From Prochlorococcus sp. AG-424-P18 (GTDB lineage: Bacteria; Cyanobacteriota; Cyanobacteriia; PCC-6307; Cyanobiaceae), in the NCBI GenBank assembly GCA_003213235.1, contig QCNJ01000001.1:124001-188000 (forward strand): a DNA stretch of 64,000 nucleotides. Direction: 5' to 3'. A program made the position numbers and the translations under genes. Shown here piece by piece: positions 40,834-51,073 of the stretch; position 1 is the first letter of the stretch, and each line of letters opens with the position of its first letter. The notes below the pieces were generated by a model. The model made no database searches and was not told where the DNA came from. It saw only the letters and a program-made list of their open reading frames with translations.

Positions 40834-41129
40834 ACTGATTCAGGTAATTCAAGTTCTTCAAAAGTCCAACCTTCTAATTGAAGGTCGTGCCATTTGTCCC
40901 AAGCATTATCCAAATACATTTGAGTTGATGATTTAATTGCCATTGGCTCACCAAGATCATTTGCATAATATGTATGAGCAAAAATTCTCATACTATTTCT
41001 TGGAGATTTTTTATTCCTTATAAATAAAATTAATCTGCTGCGGTCTGGACTAAGCAACCAACCACTTGGGGACTCATTACGATAACCGTAAGAAAAATTA
41101 GTCCAAACATTAGCTCCTCCTAAAGTCAT
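40830..41129 (-). CDS. DUF1651-like protein, copy 2
   Basis: See copy 1; SGWLLSPDRSRLILFIRNKK...IFAHTYYANDLGEPMAIK...W..L.LEGW. Confidence 0.65.
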   Translation of the reverse strand: MTLGGANVWTNFSYGYRNESPSGWLLSPDRSRLILFIRNKKSPRNSMRIFAHTYYANDLGEPMAIKSSTQMYLDNAWDKWHDLQLEGWTFEELELPESV

Positions 41130-41224
41130 TAATTAATAATACATATGTACTATTAATATAAATACATTGGAAATGGATCGTCAAGTATTTTGGTAAAAAA
41201 TTATTTACACGCATCAAAAATAAA

Positions 41225-41450
41225 TTTGATAAAAAAATAAAATACCTACCAAAAGCCTGTAATAACAAGCAGTTTGATAGGTAATACCGGATCCCCGTCA
41301 GTTCTCTGCTGCATCGACCTGGAAATGCCAGAAGAGGATTCAAAGTGGGCTTTCGTTTCCGATTACAAGATCGGTTTACTACCGCATCACGACAGTCTCC
41401 TCATGTCGAAAGAGAGTCAGATCAGAGCACATAAAGAAGAACTTAACCAA
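41225..41450 (-). ncRNA. Candidate 6S-like RNA downstream of purK
   Basis: Higher-GC structured block without a convincing ORF; -10-like TAGATT upstream, long-range pairing and hairpins, and its own terminator; location next to purK. Confidence 0.5.
41230..41283 (-). terminator. Rho-independent terminator of the purK-proximal RNA
   Basis: Minus strand TACCTATCAAACTGCTTGTTATTACAGGCTTTTGGTAGGTATTTTATTTTTTT. Confidence 0.75.
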
Positions 41451-41481
41451 AGATCTAGTAATCTAACTCTAACTTATTTTT

Positions 41482-42672
41482 TTATGCATTTGGAGATGGC
41501 CAAATGTCTCTTACCATAGTTAATAAAATTTGAGCTTCATCATATCTTTCTGAATGTGTTTTACCATTTAATAAAAATGTGATGTGGGCCATTTTTCTTC
41601 CCAGAATTTCGCGAGATTTGCCATAACAATGAATATTAGAACCTTCAATTTCAGATAACATTTTAATTCTGGTTTCCATTGAGATTGGGAAATTCTTTTT
41701 TAACCCCAGTAGATTTATCATAATTGCACCTTCACACTTCATTTTAATTTCAGGTGGTATTATCCCAGAAGAAATGCAAACATATTGATCAAACTGACTT
41801 GAAGTGCAAGCTTCAATAGAGAAATGAGCTGAGTTATGTGTTCTAGGAGCTATTTCATTAATTAGAAGACCATTATCTCCATAGAAGAATTCAATAGCTA
41901 AAACTCCAACGTAATTAAGTTCATTGACTATTGAAGAGAAAACATTTATTGCAAATAAGTTCAAATCATAATCATTTGATCCAGGTGCAAGAACCCAATC
42001 ACAAACATAATTTGATTGGAACGTCTCAACTATTGGAAAGAATCTTATCTTACCGGTCCTATCTCTCGAACCGACAAGAGCCAGTTCTTTTTCATACTCT
42101 ATCCATTCTTCTATTAACCATTCATCAGAATTATTCTCTGTTAAAAAAGAATCTAAATCTTCTTTTGTCTTTATTTTTCTATTCCCTTTGCCGTCATATC
42201 CACCTTTATTTGATTTTGCCATTAGAGGAAAAGTCCAATTATTGATTTCCTCATCCGAGAGATTTTTAAAATCTTCAATACTTATCCATTTTGGACAGGG
42301 AATATTCATTCTATCTATTAATTTTTTTTGAGAAAACCTATCTACTAATGGCTTAATTGCATTAAGGCTTGGAACAAAAATATCTTCATTGCCAATTAAA
42401 TTTAATTTATCAATTTTTATCCATTCATTTTCAAAAATTATTTTTTCACACTCATTAATTAGTGATTTATTTCCTCTTATCTTTAAAGGATCAGCTTCTA
42501 TGACATGATCTGCTTTTGAACCAGCAGGATCATCACAAGATTTTGTTTGCACACATACTTCTAAATCTCTTTTTTTTGCTGCCTCGGTTAACATCAATGC
42601 CAGTTGACCACCTCCAATTATTCCTAGGGAATAATTTTTCTTAATATCGTTTATATTTTTTTTAAAACTCAT
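41482..42672 (-). CDS. purK: N5-carboxyaminoimidazole ribonucleotide synthase PurK
   Basis: LGIIGGGQLALMLTEAAKK, ATP-grasp, NEIAPRTHNSAHFSIEAC. Confidence 0.95.
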   Translation of the reverse strand: MSFKKNINDIKKNYSLGIIGGGQLALMLTEAAKKRDLEVCVQTKSCDDPAGSKADHVIEADPLKIRGNKSLINECEKIIFENEWIKIDKLNLIGNEDIFVPSLNAIKPLVDRFSQKKLIDRMNIPCPKWISIEDFKNLSDEEINNWTFPLMAKSNKGGYDGKGNRKIKTKEDLDSFLTENNSDEWLIEEWIEYEKELALVGSRDRTGKIRFFPIVETFQSNYVCDWVLAPGSNDYDLNLFAINVFSSIVNELNYVGVLAIEFFYGDNGLLINEIAPRTHNSAHFSIEACTSSQFDQYVCISSGIIPPEIKMKCEGAIMINLLGLKKNFPISMETRIKMLSEIEGSNIHCYGKSREILGRKMAHITFLLNGKTHSERYDEAQILLTMVRDIWPSPNA

Positions 42673-42797
42673 AGCATGATTTTATTACCATTTCTAATTC
42701 TTAACAACTGAATTTTTAAGGATCTAGAGCTTAGATTTTGCTAATATATAAAGTATTTAATACCAAATATTTATAAATTTTAACTAAGGAATCAATT

Positions 42798-43890
42798 GTG
42801 AATAAGAGAAAAATATTAGTCCCATTAGGTGATAAGTCATACGAAGTAACTCTAGAAGCAGGGATACTGAATAATATCAGCGAAGAACTCTTAAAAATTG
42901 GAATAACAAAGAAAAGAAAAATACTTGTGATTTCAAATGAAGAAATATCAAATTTGTATGGTGAGAAATTCTTAAATAATTTAAAAGATAATAAATTTCA
43001 GGCCAAAATGTTCCTTATCAAGGCTGGAGAATCATATAAAAACTTAAAAACCTTAAGTGAAATATATGATGTAGCATTTGAATTTGGCTTAGATAGAAAT
43101 TCAATAATTATTGCCCTTGGAGGAGGAATTGTTGGAGATGTAAGTGGTTTTGCTGCTGCGACTTGGCTGAGAGGTATCGAATATATTCAGATTCCAACAA
43201 CATTATTATCAATGGTTGATTCATCTGTGGGAGGAAAAACAGGAGTAAATCATCCAAAAGGTAAGAATTTAATTGGAGCTTTCAATCAACCTAAAGCAGT
43301 TTTTATTGATCCAGAAACTTTAAAAAGTTTGCCCAAAAGAGAATTTAGTGCAGGCATGGCTGAAGTAATAAAATACGGAGTAATAAGAGATAAAGAACTT
43401 TTCGAATACTTAGAAATTGAAAAAAAACAAAAATGAACTTATAAATCTCAAAAATGAATATTTAATTAAAATAATTAATAGTTCAATAAAAACAAAGTCT
43501 AATGTTGTTTCTCAAGACGAACATGAAAATGGTGTTAGAGCAATATTGAATTATGGTCATTCTTTTGGTCACGTTATTGAAAATTTATGTGGATACGGCA
43601 AATTTCTGCATGGTGAGGCAATATCAATTGGTATGAATATTGCGGGGAAAATAGCAATTGAAAAAGGGTTATGGTCTAAAGAAGAATTAGAGAGACAGCG
43701 AATTCTCTTGGAGAGTTATGATCTTCCTACCGAGATCCCCAAAATAAATAAAGAAGACGTTCTAACAATACTTATGGGTGATAAAAAAGTTCGTGATGGC
43801 AAAATGAGATTTATATTACCGAAAGAAATTGGTGCTGTTGATATATATGATGATGTGGAAGATTCATTATTTTTAAAGTTTTTTTCTTAA
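42798..43890 (+). pseudogene. aroB: 3-dehydroquinate synthase AroB interrupted by an apparent +1 frameshift at an A8 run
   Basis: ORFs 42798-43436 and 43417-43890 together make a full AroB; A8 at 43420-43427 read as A7 restores the frame. Confidence 0.85.
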
Positions 43891-45077
43891 CGCAAACAGG
43901 TTGAATTTATATTCATTTTCTTCTCATTAAACTTTTTAAAAACAAACCACTTAAAATCACCTAAACAAACAGGATCTATAAGTCTAAGTAATGCCTCTCT
44001 TCTTAAAAGAGCATTTGATAAATTCTCCTTAAATTCTTTCTGAATCCCATAAAGTCTCTCAGCCAATCCAAGTGCCAATAAAGCCTCTCCTTGTTTTGTT
44101 ATTCCAACAGTATCAAATCCAAGAGTCTCAGCATCATTAATTAAAGTTTCTATGCACACATGAGATGTTAAATCGCAATTTCCAGGAGAATCTAGGACAT
44201 TATTCTTCATTTTTTGATTTTCATATGAAACTATAGTCCCATCAGAATTCCTAGAGTTATAGTATTTTTTAGCTTCTTTAGCGTAATCAATTATCAATAA
44301 AATACCATTATTGATTTTCCCATAAATAGCTTCTAACCATTTTGAGTTATCTACATGCCATTCTGTCGTCCATCCTTCAAGAGCATCTTCAGGCGGAATA
44401 GTTATTCCCAACTCACTTTTAGCAAGTTCAAAACTTTTTTCCAATTCACGTGTAATTGGCATCTTATCAAAAAATAATTTATGAGATTTTTTGTCTATAG
44501 AAACTGCTTGTCGAATTAGTTTTCCCTTAGAGAAGGTTATTCTTTCTACTGGCAAAGCATCCAAAACTTCATTTGCTAGAACTATGCCATTTATATTATT
44601 TTCCTCTACTTCATCCAAACCTTTCCATAAAATATCAATACCTAAGTTCAAAAATTCCTCCAATTTATTTTTTTGTTTTTCTACCATCCCTTCATTAGGT
44701 TCAATAATTACAAAAGAAATACCTTCTAAAAAATTCTTGCTGTTTTCTAAAAAGTATTTAATTAATCCACTCATAAAGCTTCCATCTCCAGCTCCAAATT
44801 CAGTTACAGATAATGTCTCATTAGATAAAAAACTACTTTTGAACTGAATCAACCAATCTTCTATTTGTTTACCAACTAAAAAAGCAAAATCATCAGATAA
44901 AGATGGTGATGTGACAAAATCTCCTCGAACGCCTAACTCAGCTTTACCGCTGCCGTAATAACCATTAATAGGATCATTTAATGCAAAATTCATAAAGTCA
45001 TAAAAACTTATAGTCCCACCCATTTTTATTATTTTTTTTACTAACCAATCTGGATTATTCGCGGGTAAGCTATTCAT
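43887..45077 (-). CDS. SAM-dependent methyltransferase, MidA/NDUFAF7 family
   Basis: [30 protein letters not shown]. Confidence 0.8.
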   Translation of the reverse strand: MNSLPANNPDWLVKKIIKMGGTISFYDFMNFALNDPINGYYGSGKAELGVRGDFVTSPSLSDDFAFLVGKQIEDWLIQFKSSFLSNETLSVTEFGAGDGSFMSGLIKYFLENSKNFLEGISFVIIEPNEGMVEKQKNKLEEFLNLGIDILWKGLDEVEENNINGIVLANEVLDALPVERITFSKGKLIRQAVSIDKKSHKLFFDKMPITRELEKSFELAKSELGITIPPEDALEGWTTEWHVDNSKWLEAIYGKINNGILLIIDYAKEAKKYYNSRNSDGTIVSYENQKMKNNVLDSPGNCDLTSHVCIETLINDAETLGFDTVGITKQGEALLALGLAERLYGIQKEFKENLSNALLRREALLRLIDPVCLGDFKWFVFKKFNEKKMNINSTCLR

Positions 45078-45108
45078 CGGCGAAAATATAAAGAGACAAA
45101 ACTTATTT

Positions 45109-45906
45109 ATGCCTTCAAAGATTAACTATTTATTGGGAATATTTCTATCTATATTAGTTTTAATTTCACATAAACCCGTTTTCGCTATAAATAATCCAAA
45201 TCTTTTACCAAAAGAAAAAACACCAGTAATTGATTTAGCTAAAACATTAAGCCCTAATCAGAAAAAATCTTTAGAAGACAAGCTTAATAAGCTTGAAATA
45301 GAAAGTGGATGGAAAATTAAATATTTATCTCAGTTTGAGAGTTCTCCTGGTAGTGCAATTAAGGACTATTGGGATTTAGATGAGACAAGTTTGTTGATAG
45401 TCGCTGATCCAAGAGGAGGAAATTTACTGAACTTTAACGTCGGAGAGGCTTATTTTAATTTCATGCCAAGGTTATTTTGGGTTGAACTTCAAACAAGATT
45501 TGGTAATCAATATTATGTAAAAGATCATGGTGAGGATGGCGCAGTATTAGATGCAATTAATTCAGTAAAGATTTGCCTTGAAAGAGGAGGTTGTCAAGTT
45601 GTTCCTGGCCTGCCCAAAGAACAATATATATGGACTTTATGTACATCTATTCTTGGAGGTTTAGTCGCGGGCTTCGCCTCTGCTCCAAGAAAAGAAGGTC
45701 AAGTGATATCAATTGGATTTTTAGCTCTTCTTTCTCCTTTATGGGGAATGTTATTTGGAATTTTTGGTTTAGCACCGATAATATCCAGAACAAGTGATCT
45801 TTTACCTTTATTAAAAAATGGTTTAGCTTTTACAGCAGCAGGAATTGCAGGTTATATCTTGTCTCAGACATTATTTTCAAGATATGAAAATCCCAAAAAT
45901 ACTTAA
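45109..45906 (+). CDS. TPM-domain membrane protein (Psb32-like)
   Basis: VIDLAKTLSPNQKKSLEDKLNKLEIESGWKIKYLS... plus C-terminal TMs. Confidence 0.65.
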   Translation: MPSKINYLLGIFLSILVLISHKPVFAINNPNLLPKEKTPVIDLAKTLSPNQKKSLEDKLNKLEIESGWKIKYLSQFESSPGSAIKDYWDLDETSLLIVADPRGGNLLNFNVGEAYFNFMPRLFWVELQTRFGNQYYVKDHGEDGAVLDAINSVKICLERGGCQVVPGLPKEQYIWTLCTSILGGLVAGFASAPRKEGQVISIGFLALLSPLWGMLFGIFGLAPIISRTSDLLPLLKNGLAFTAAGIAGYILSQTLFSRYENPKNT

Positions 45907-45929
45907 AATATGATCAGAGATATTTAATC

Positions 45930-46703
45930 CTAAAAAAATTTATCTTCTTCACAAATTACACCAGACTCTGAATACCATCGATGAGAAACATGCCTTAATT
46001 CCTTATTTTCAAACTCAATCCATGAAAAGTTAATTAGCAATTTTCCATCTTCATCAGTTTTATATCTTGGTACCACAGCAGTGTTGAAATAAATCGTTCC
46101 TTTGCTATCAATTTTAAACATCTCTCTTAAACCAAGATTTCTTTTAAGCCGGTTGTGCATATGACCAAAAATTACAAGATCAACTTTTCTTCTCTTTTGT
46201 ATTTGAGAAATAGCAGCAGACAAATCTCTATCTCCCCAATCTAAAGAGGGTAATTTCCAGTCTTTCCCACAAATGCTTTTAGGTTCTGAACCTAAACCTG
46301 AGGGACCAGCATGAGACATAATTATTAGAGGTATTTCTTCAACAGTCTCTTCTGAACATTTGATAATTTTAGTTATTGAATCTTGTTCGGTTATAGGTCC
46401 ATAAACACCTTTAACTTCTTTTGAAAGATAATAGCCTCCGCCAGAACTACATGGTCTAGCAGACAATAAATTTATTTGATTATTAAAAACTTTCAAATCC
46501 CATGCACAATATTTTTCACCAAGAACACGTATCTGCTTTGAGAGAGTTTCGCCTGTAGAATCTTTTCCTCTATCATGATTTCCTAAAATCACAAAAGTAG
46601 GAATTTTGATCTTATTGATCTTTTTAATTATTTTGACACTTCCATCAGAAATATCACCAACAAATAAAACAATATTTGGTTTGATAATCGATAAAACTTT
46701 CAA
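45930..46703 (-). CDS. Metallophosphoesterase; N-terminus probably longer (see findings)
   Basis: FVGDISDG, ILGNHDRG, VIFGHMHN; upstream codons read IAIVGDCHGQWSELDL. Confidence 0.8.
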   Translation of the reverse strand: MKVLSIIKPNIVLFVGDISDGSVKIIKKINKIKIPTFVILGNHDRGKDSTGETLSKQIRVLGEKYCAWDLKVFNNQINLLSARPCSSGGGYYLSKEVKGVYGPITEQDSITKIIKCSEETVEEIPLIIMSHAGPSGLGSEPKSICGKDWKLPSLDWGDRDLSAAISQIQKRRKVDLVIFGHMHNRLKRNLGLREMFKIDSKGTIYFNTAVVPRYKTDEDGKLLINFSWIEFENKELRHVSHRWYSESGVICEEDKFF

Positions 46704-46866
46704 GTCTAATTCAGACCATTGACCATGACAGTCACCAACAATAGCAATTTTTAAATTTGTCAGAATTTTTTCTGTTTAAAGGCATATAATCTATTTAGAG
46801 ATATTCTAAATCCTGACCAGTATAACTTCTACTGCAAAACAGAAATCAGTTCAAAACCAAGAGGAT

Positions 46867-47781
46867 TTGATTTCTGAAATAAAGGAGCGTTGCAAAAAAG
46901 CTAATGCAATTATTCTTGCGCACTATTATCAAGCACCAGAGATTCAGGAAATTGCAGATTTTATTGGAGATTCATTAGATCTTTCTAGGAAAGCTGAAAA
47001 TAATGACGCAGATATAATAATTTTTTGCGGTGTGCATTTTATGGCCGAAACCGCAAAAATACTTAGTCCTAATAAAACAGTCCTATTACCAGATATTGAC
47101 GCAGGATGCTCATTAGCAGACGATTGTCCTTCAGATAAATTTCAAAAATTCAGGGAAGAAAATCCAGATCACTATGTCGTAAGTTATATAAATTGCACTG
47201 CAGAAGTAAAAGCTCAAAGTGATCTGATATGTACAAGCAGTAATGCAGTCTCATTAATTAAAAAGATACCTGAAGATAAAAAGATAATATTTGCGCCAGA
47301 TCAGAACCTTGGGAGATGGGTACAGAAAAATTCAGGAAGAGATCTTAAATTATGGCCTGGCAGCTGCATCGTTCATGAATCATTTAGTGAAGAAGCACTT
47401 CTAAAATTAAAATATCAAAATCCAGGATCAAAAGTAATTGCCCATCCTGAATGTAGTCAAAATTTACTAATTCTCTCAGACTTTATTGGATCAACAAGTA
47501 AGCTGCTTGATTACGTAAGTAAAGATCCATCTAAAACTTACATGGTACTAACTGAACCTGGAATAATTCATCAAATGAAAAAGAAAGAACCTAATAAAAT
47601 TTTTATTGAAGTCCCAGATGTAGAAGGTTGTAAATGTAACGAGTGTCCATATATGAAATTAAATACTTTAGAAAAAATTCTTGATTGTTTGAAAAATAAT
47701 TCCCCGTCTATCGAACTAGACCCAGAAATAATAAGAAGAGCCTATGTGCCAATAAAGAGAATGCTGGATATGAGTAATTAA
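46867..47781 (+). CDS. nadA: Quinolinate synthase
   Basis: AIILAHYYQAPEIQEIADFIGDSL, VEGCKCNECPYMKLNTLEK. Confidence 0.95.
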   Translation: MISEIKERCKKANAIILAHYYQAPEIQEIADFIGDSLDLSRKAENNDADIIIFCGVHFMAETAKILSPNKTVLLPDIDAGCSLADDCPSDKFQKFREENPDHYVVSYINCTAEVKAQSDLICTSSNAVSLIKKIPEDKKIIFAPDQNLGRWVQKNSGRDLKLWPGSCIVHESFSEEALLKLKYQNPGSKVIAHPECSQNLLILSDFIGSTSKLLDYVSKDPSKTYMVLTEPGIIHQMKKKEPNKIFIEVPDVEGCKCNECPYMKLNTLEKILDCLKNNSPSIELDPEIIRRAYVPIKRMLDMSN

Positions 47782-49112
47782 TTTAATGAAAATACTTTAT
47801 CTTCCTTATTAATTTTTAGGAATGCATTAAGGTTTGTGGTGTCGGGCTTAAATTCGCTTATCTGATTCTTTCTATTAATTATATTTATTAGCTCTTTTTC
47901 ACCAGCTCTATATTGTTTATCTTTTCTAGTTCCTATCTCTCTTTGAAGTATAGGGTTTATATTCATTCCTACTTCTATGTCTGGAATAATTCCAGATTTG
48001 TTTATGTCAGTGCCGTTCGGAGTTAAATACTTAGCGACTGTAACAGTTAGACCTGAACCATCAACTAATGTTCTCATAGATTGAACTAGACCTTTACCAA
48101 AAGTTTTCTTCCCAACTAATTTTCCTCTTTTATTATCTTTTATTGCACCAGAAACTATTTCACTAGCACTAGCAGAACCCTCATTAACTAAGACAACTAA
48201 GGGCTTTTTTGTTAGAGCTTGACCGTTTCCTTTTTTTGTTTCTTTTAAACCATCTTTACTTACTGTACTTACTATTACTCCTTTGTTAATGAAGTGCCTT
48301 GAGATATCAATGCTTGATTCTAATAAACCTCCAGGATTACTTCTCAAGTCAAGAACATATCCTGCGACTTTTTTTGTTTCTAAATCATTAATAGCATCTC
48401 TAGTTTCTTTGGATGCATTTGCATTAAATTGTTTAATTCTTACATAGCCAATTGATAAGCCATTTTTGGTTTGATTGACTTTACTTGATACAGATTTTAT
48501 TTCAATTTTTTCTCTTGATAAAGTCTTAAAAAAGGATTGAGAACCTCTAAGAATTTCAAGCTTTACTTTAGTACCTCTTTGTCCTCTTATTAATTTCACG
48601 GCATCCTCAATATTCATACCTTCAGTAGAAATATCATCTATGGATAATATTTTATCTCTAGCTTTAATTCCAGCATCAAATGCAGGGGTGCCCTCTATGG
48701 GAGAAATAATTATTAAATCATCAGATTCTTTATCTTTAACTATTTGGATACCAACTCCAGTTAATTCTCCAGAGGTATCAATTCTCATTTGATTAAATTC
48801 CTTAGGTTCTAAAAATCTTGTATAAGAATCATCTAAACTAGAAAGCATATCTCTAATCGCATCATATGCTTCATTGCTGTCCGAATATGTTTTTGATAAA
48901 ACTTCTTTTCTTAGATTAATCCAATTGGACTTTTGAAATTTGCCGTTTGAATCAAGAAAATCTCTATATACAATTTGCCAAACATGATCAATTACTTCTT
49001 TATAACTATTATTTAAAACTGTTGCCTCTGCAAAATTATTTAAAAACAACCCAGAAAAGGATGTCGCAAACAGAAATATATATTTTTTTTTAAGCAATTT
49101 TCTTATCTTCAA
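47778..49112 (-). CDS. ctpA: Carboxy-terminal processing protease (S41, PDZ)
   Basis: VNEGSASASEIVSGAIKDN, FGKGLVQ; PDZ domain. Confidence 0.88.
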   Translation of the reverse strand: MKIRKLLKKKYIFLFATSFSGLFLNNFAEATVLNNSYKEVIDHVWQIVYRDFLDSNGKFQKSNWINLRKEVLSKTYSDSNEAYDAIRDMLSSLDDSYTRFLEPKEFNQMRIDTSGELTGVGIQIVKDKESDDLIIISPIEGTPAFDAGIKARDKILSIDDISTEGMNIEDAVKLIRGQRGTKVKLEILRGSQSFFKTLSREKIEIKSVSSKVNQTKNGLSIGYVRIKQFNANASKETRDAINDLETKKVAGYVLDLRSNPGGLLESSIDISRHFINKGVIVSTVSKDGLKETKKGNGQALTKKPLVVLVNEGSASASEIVSGAIKDNKRGKLVGKKTFGKGLVQSMRTLVDGSGLTVTVAKYLTPNGTDINKSGIIPDIEVGMNINPILQREIGTRKDKQYRAGEKELINIINRKNQISEFKPDTTNLNAFLKINKEDKVFSLN

Positions 49113-49173
49113 ATAATTCGATATTTTTTATTATAAAAAGAATTTATTTATAATTCAAAAATTTGACAAATCC

Positions 49174-50391
49174 TTAAGGATCAATCCACTTCCCATCATC
49201 CTTAATAAGTTGGATTAAAGCATTAACACCCTCATCTTCAGGTACTCTTTTTATCTCTTCTTTTCTTCTATATAAGGCAATAGTTCCTTTACCTTTTCCA
49301 ACATAACCATAATCAGCATCTGCCATTTCTCCTGGCCCATTAACAATACATCCCATTATTGCTATATCTAGACCCGTCAAATGTGAGGTAGCGTTCCTAA
49401 CTTTATCTACAACTTCTTCTAGATTGAAAAGTGTTCTACCACAACTGGGGCAACTGATGTATTCAACCATTGTTTTTCTTAATCCTAAAGATTGCAAAAT
49501 TGAATAGCACACTGGTATTTCCTTTTCTGGAGCTTCTGTTAAGGAAACCCTGATGGTGTCTCCTAATCCCTCTGCTAAAAGTGTTCCAATTCCAGCAGTA
49601 CTTTTAATCCTTCCATAATCACCATCACCAGCTTCGGTAACTCCTAAATGTAAGGGATAGTTATATCCTTCTGAGTCAAGCCTATCTGCAATCATTCTGT
49701 AAGCTGCCATCATGACAGGAGCCCTAGAAGCTTTCATAGAAATAATTATGTTATGAAAATCAAGCTCATCACAAATTTTGACAAACTCCATCGCAGATTC
49801 TGTCATTCCTAATGGCGTATCTCCATAAGTAAAAAGCATCCTCTCAGATAGAGACCCATGATTAACTCCAATCCTTAGAGCTTTGTTTTCAGCCTTTAAA
49901 ACTTCAACTAAAGGGGTAAATCTTTTAAGTATTGTTTGCTTAATAGTTTCAAATTCCTCATCTGTATATTCAGTTCTTGTAGGGTCTGATTTTTCAAAAA
50001 CAAACAATCCAGGATTAATTCTTACTTTATCAACATGTTTTGCAACTTCCATTGCAATTTTCATACCATTATGGTGAACATCAGCCACCAAGGGGGTATT
50101 GATATTATTTACTAGTAATTTTGCCTTTATATCTCCTACTGCTTTGGCATGTGCTAAGGAAGGGACAGTTAACCTTACTATTTCACAACCCACATCATGA
50201 AGTCTTTTGATAGCTAAGAAAGCATTTTCGACATCCATAGTATCTTCATTTATCATCGATTGAACTCTTACTGGATAATCACTTCCAATAGCTATATCAC
50301 CAACCATTACTGTTCTAGTTTTCCTTCTCTCAATATGAGTTGAATATCTTTTGGAGAGACTATTAACCTCTTTAGATTGAGTTAATGACAT
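49174..50391 (-). CDS. ispG: 4-hydroxy-3-methylbut-2-enyl diphosphate synthase
   Basis: [38 protein letters not shown]. Confidence 0.97.
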   Translation of the reverse strand: MSLTQSKEVNSLSKRYSTHIERRKTRTVMVGDIAIGSDYPVRVQSMINEDTMDVENAFLAIKRLHDVGCEIVRLTVPSLAHAKAVGDIKAKLLVNNINTPLVADVHHNGMKIAMEVAKHVDKVRINPGLFVFEKSDPTRTEYTDEEFETIKQTILKRFTPLVEVLKAENKALRIGVNHGSLSERMLFTYGDTPLGMTESAMEFVKICDELDFHNIIISMKASRAPVMMAAYRMIADRLDSEGYNYPLHLGVTEAGDGDYGRIKSTAGIGTLLAEGLGDTIRVSLTEAPEKEIPVCYSILQSLGLRKTMVEYISCPSCGRTLFNLEEVVDKVRNATSHLTGLDIAIMGCIVNGPGEMADADYGYVGKGKGTIALYRRKEEIKRVPEDEGVNALIQLIKDDGKWIDP

Positions 50392-50426
50392 TAAAATTCT
50401 TGATATTCAAAAAGGATTTCACTAAA

Positions 50427-50930
50427 TTATACGGCATATAGTTTACCACTTACATTCTCTAGGTCTTTCAAAGTTAGATGGTAAGGTTTATTGATTTCTT
50501 TTGAAGGAAATCTCAATAAATAAGATGGATGAAAAATTACCATAATTTCTCTCCCATCTTTTTTAATCCATTGACCTCTTAAATTACTTATAGGATCTTT
50601 AACTTCTAAAATAGCTCTCATAGCAGTAGAACCAGTAAGTAATATAAATTTTGGATCGACTAACTTTATTTGCTGTAATAACCAAGGTTTATGAATATTA
50701 ATTTCTCCAGCAGTGGGTTTTCTATTATTTGGTGGACGACATTTAATTACATTACAAAAATAAACATCCTTTTTATAATCAATTCCAGCTTGTATTAATA
50801 ATTCGTTTAATAACTTACCAGATTTACCTACATAAGGTTTTCCTTCTAAATCTTCCTGGGCTCCAGGTGCCTCACCAATTACTAACAAATCCGCAAATAC
50901 ACTTCCTCTCCCAATTACTAACCTTTTCAC
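50427..50930 (-). CDS. Uracil-DNA glycosylase family 4
   Basis: GEAPGAQEDLEGKPYVGKSGKLLNELL, HPSYLLR. Confidence 0.9.
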   Translation of the reverse strand: MKRLVIGRGSVFADLLVIGEAPGAQEDLEGKPYVGKSGKLLNELLIQAGIDYKKDVYFCNVIKCRPPNNRKPTAGEINIHKPWLLQQIKLVDPKFILLTGSTAMRAILEVKDPISNLRGQWIKKDGREIMVIFHPSYLLRFPSKEINKPYHLTLKDLENVSGKLYAV

Positions 50931-51073
50931 CGAAAATAAAACTTTAAATATTTTTATCTTAAGAACTCAAAACATGAAAATAAAATAGATTAAGAAAATG
51001 AACTAAATTAAACCATAGTGTGATAGTTTTATTTATTCTTAATTTATGCATTTGTCATTATTAAAAGTCATAT

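Noticed and set aside
41110-41519. ORFs 41110-41343 (-) and 41274-41519 (+)
   Set aside because: They overlap each other, the structured RNA candidate, a terminator and the purK 3' end; no recognisable domain
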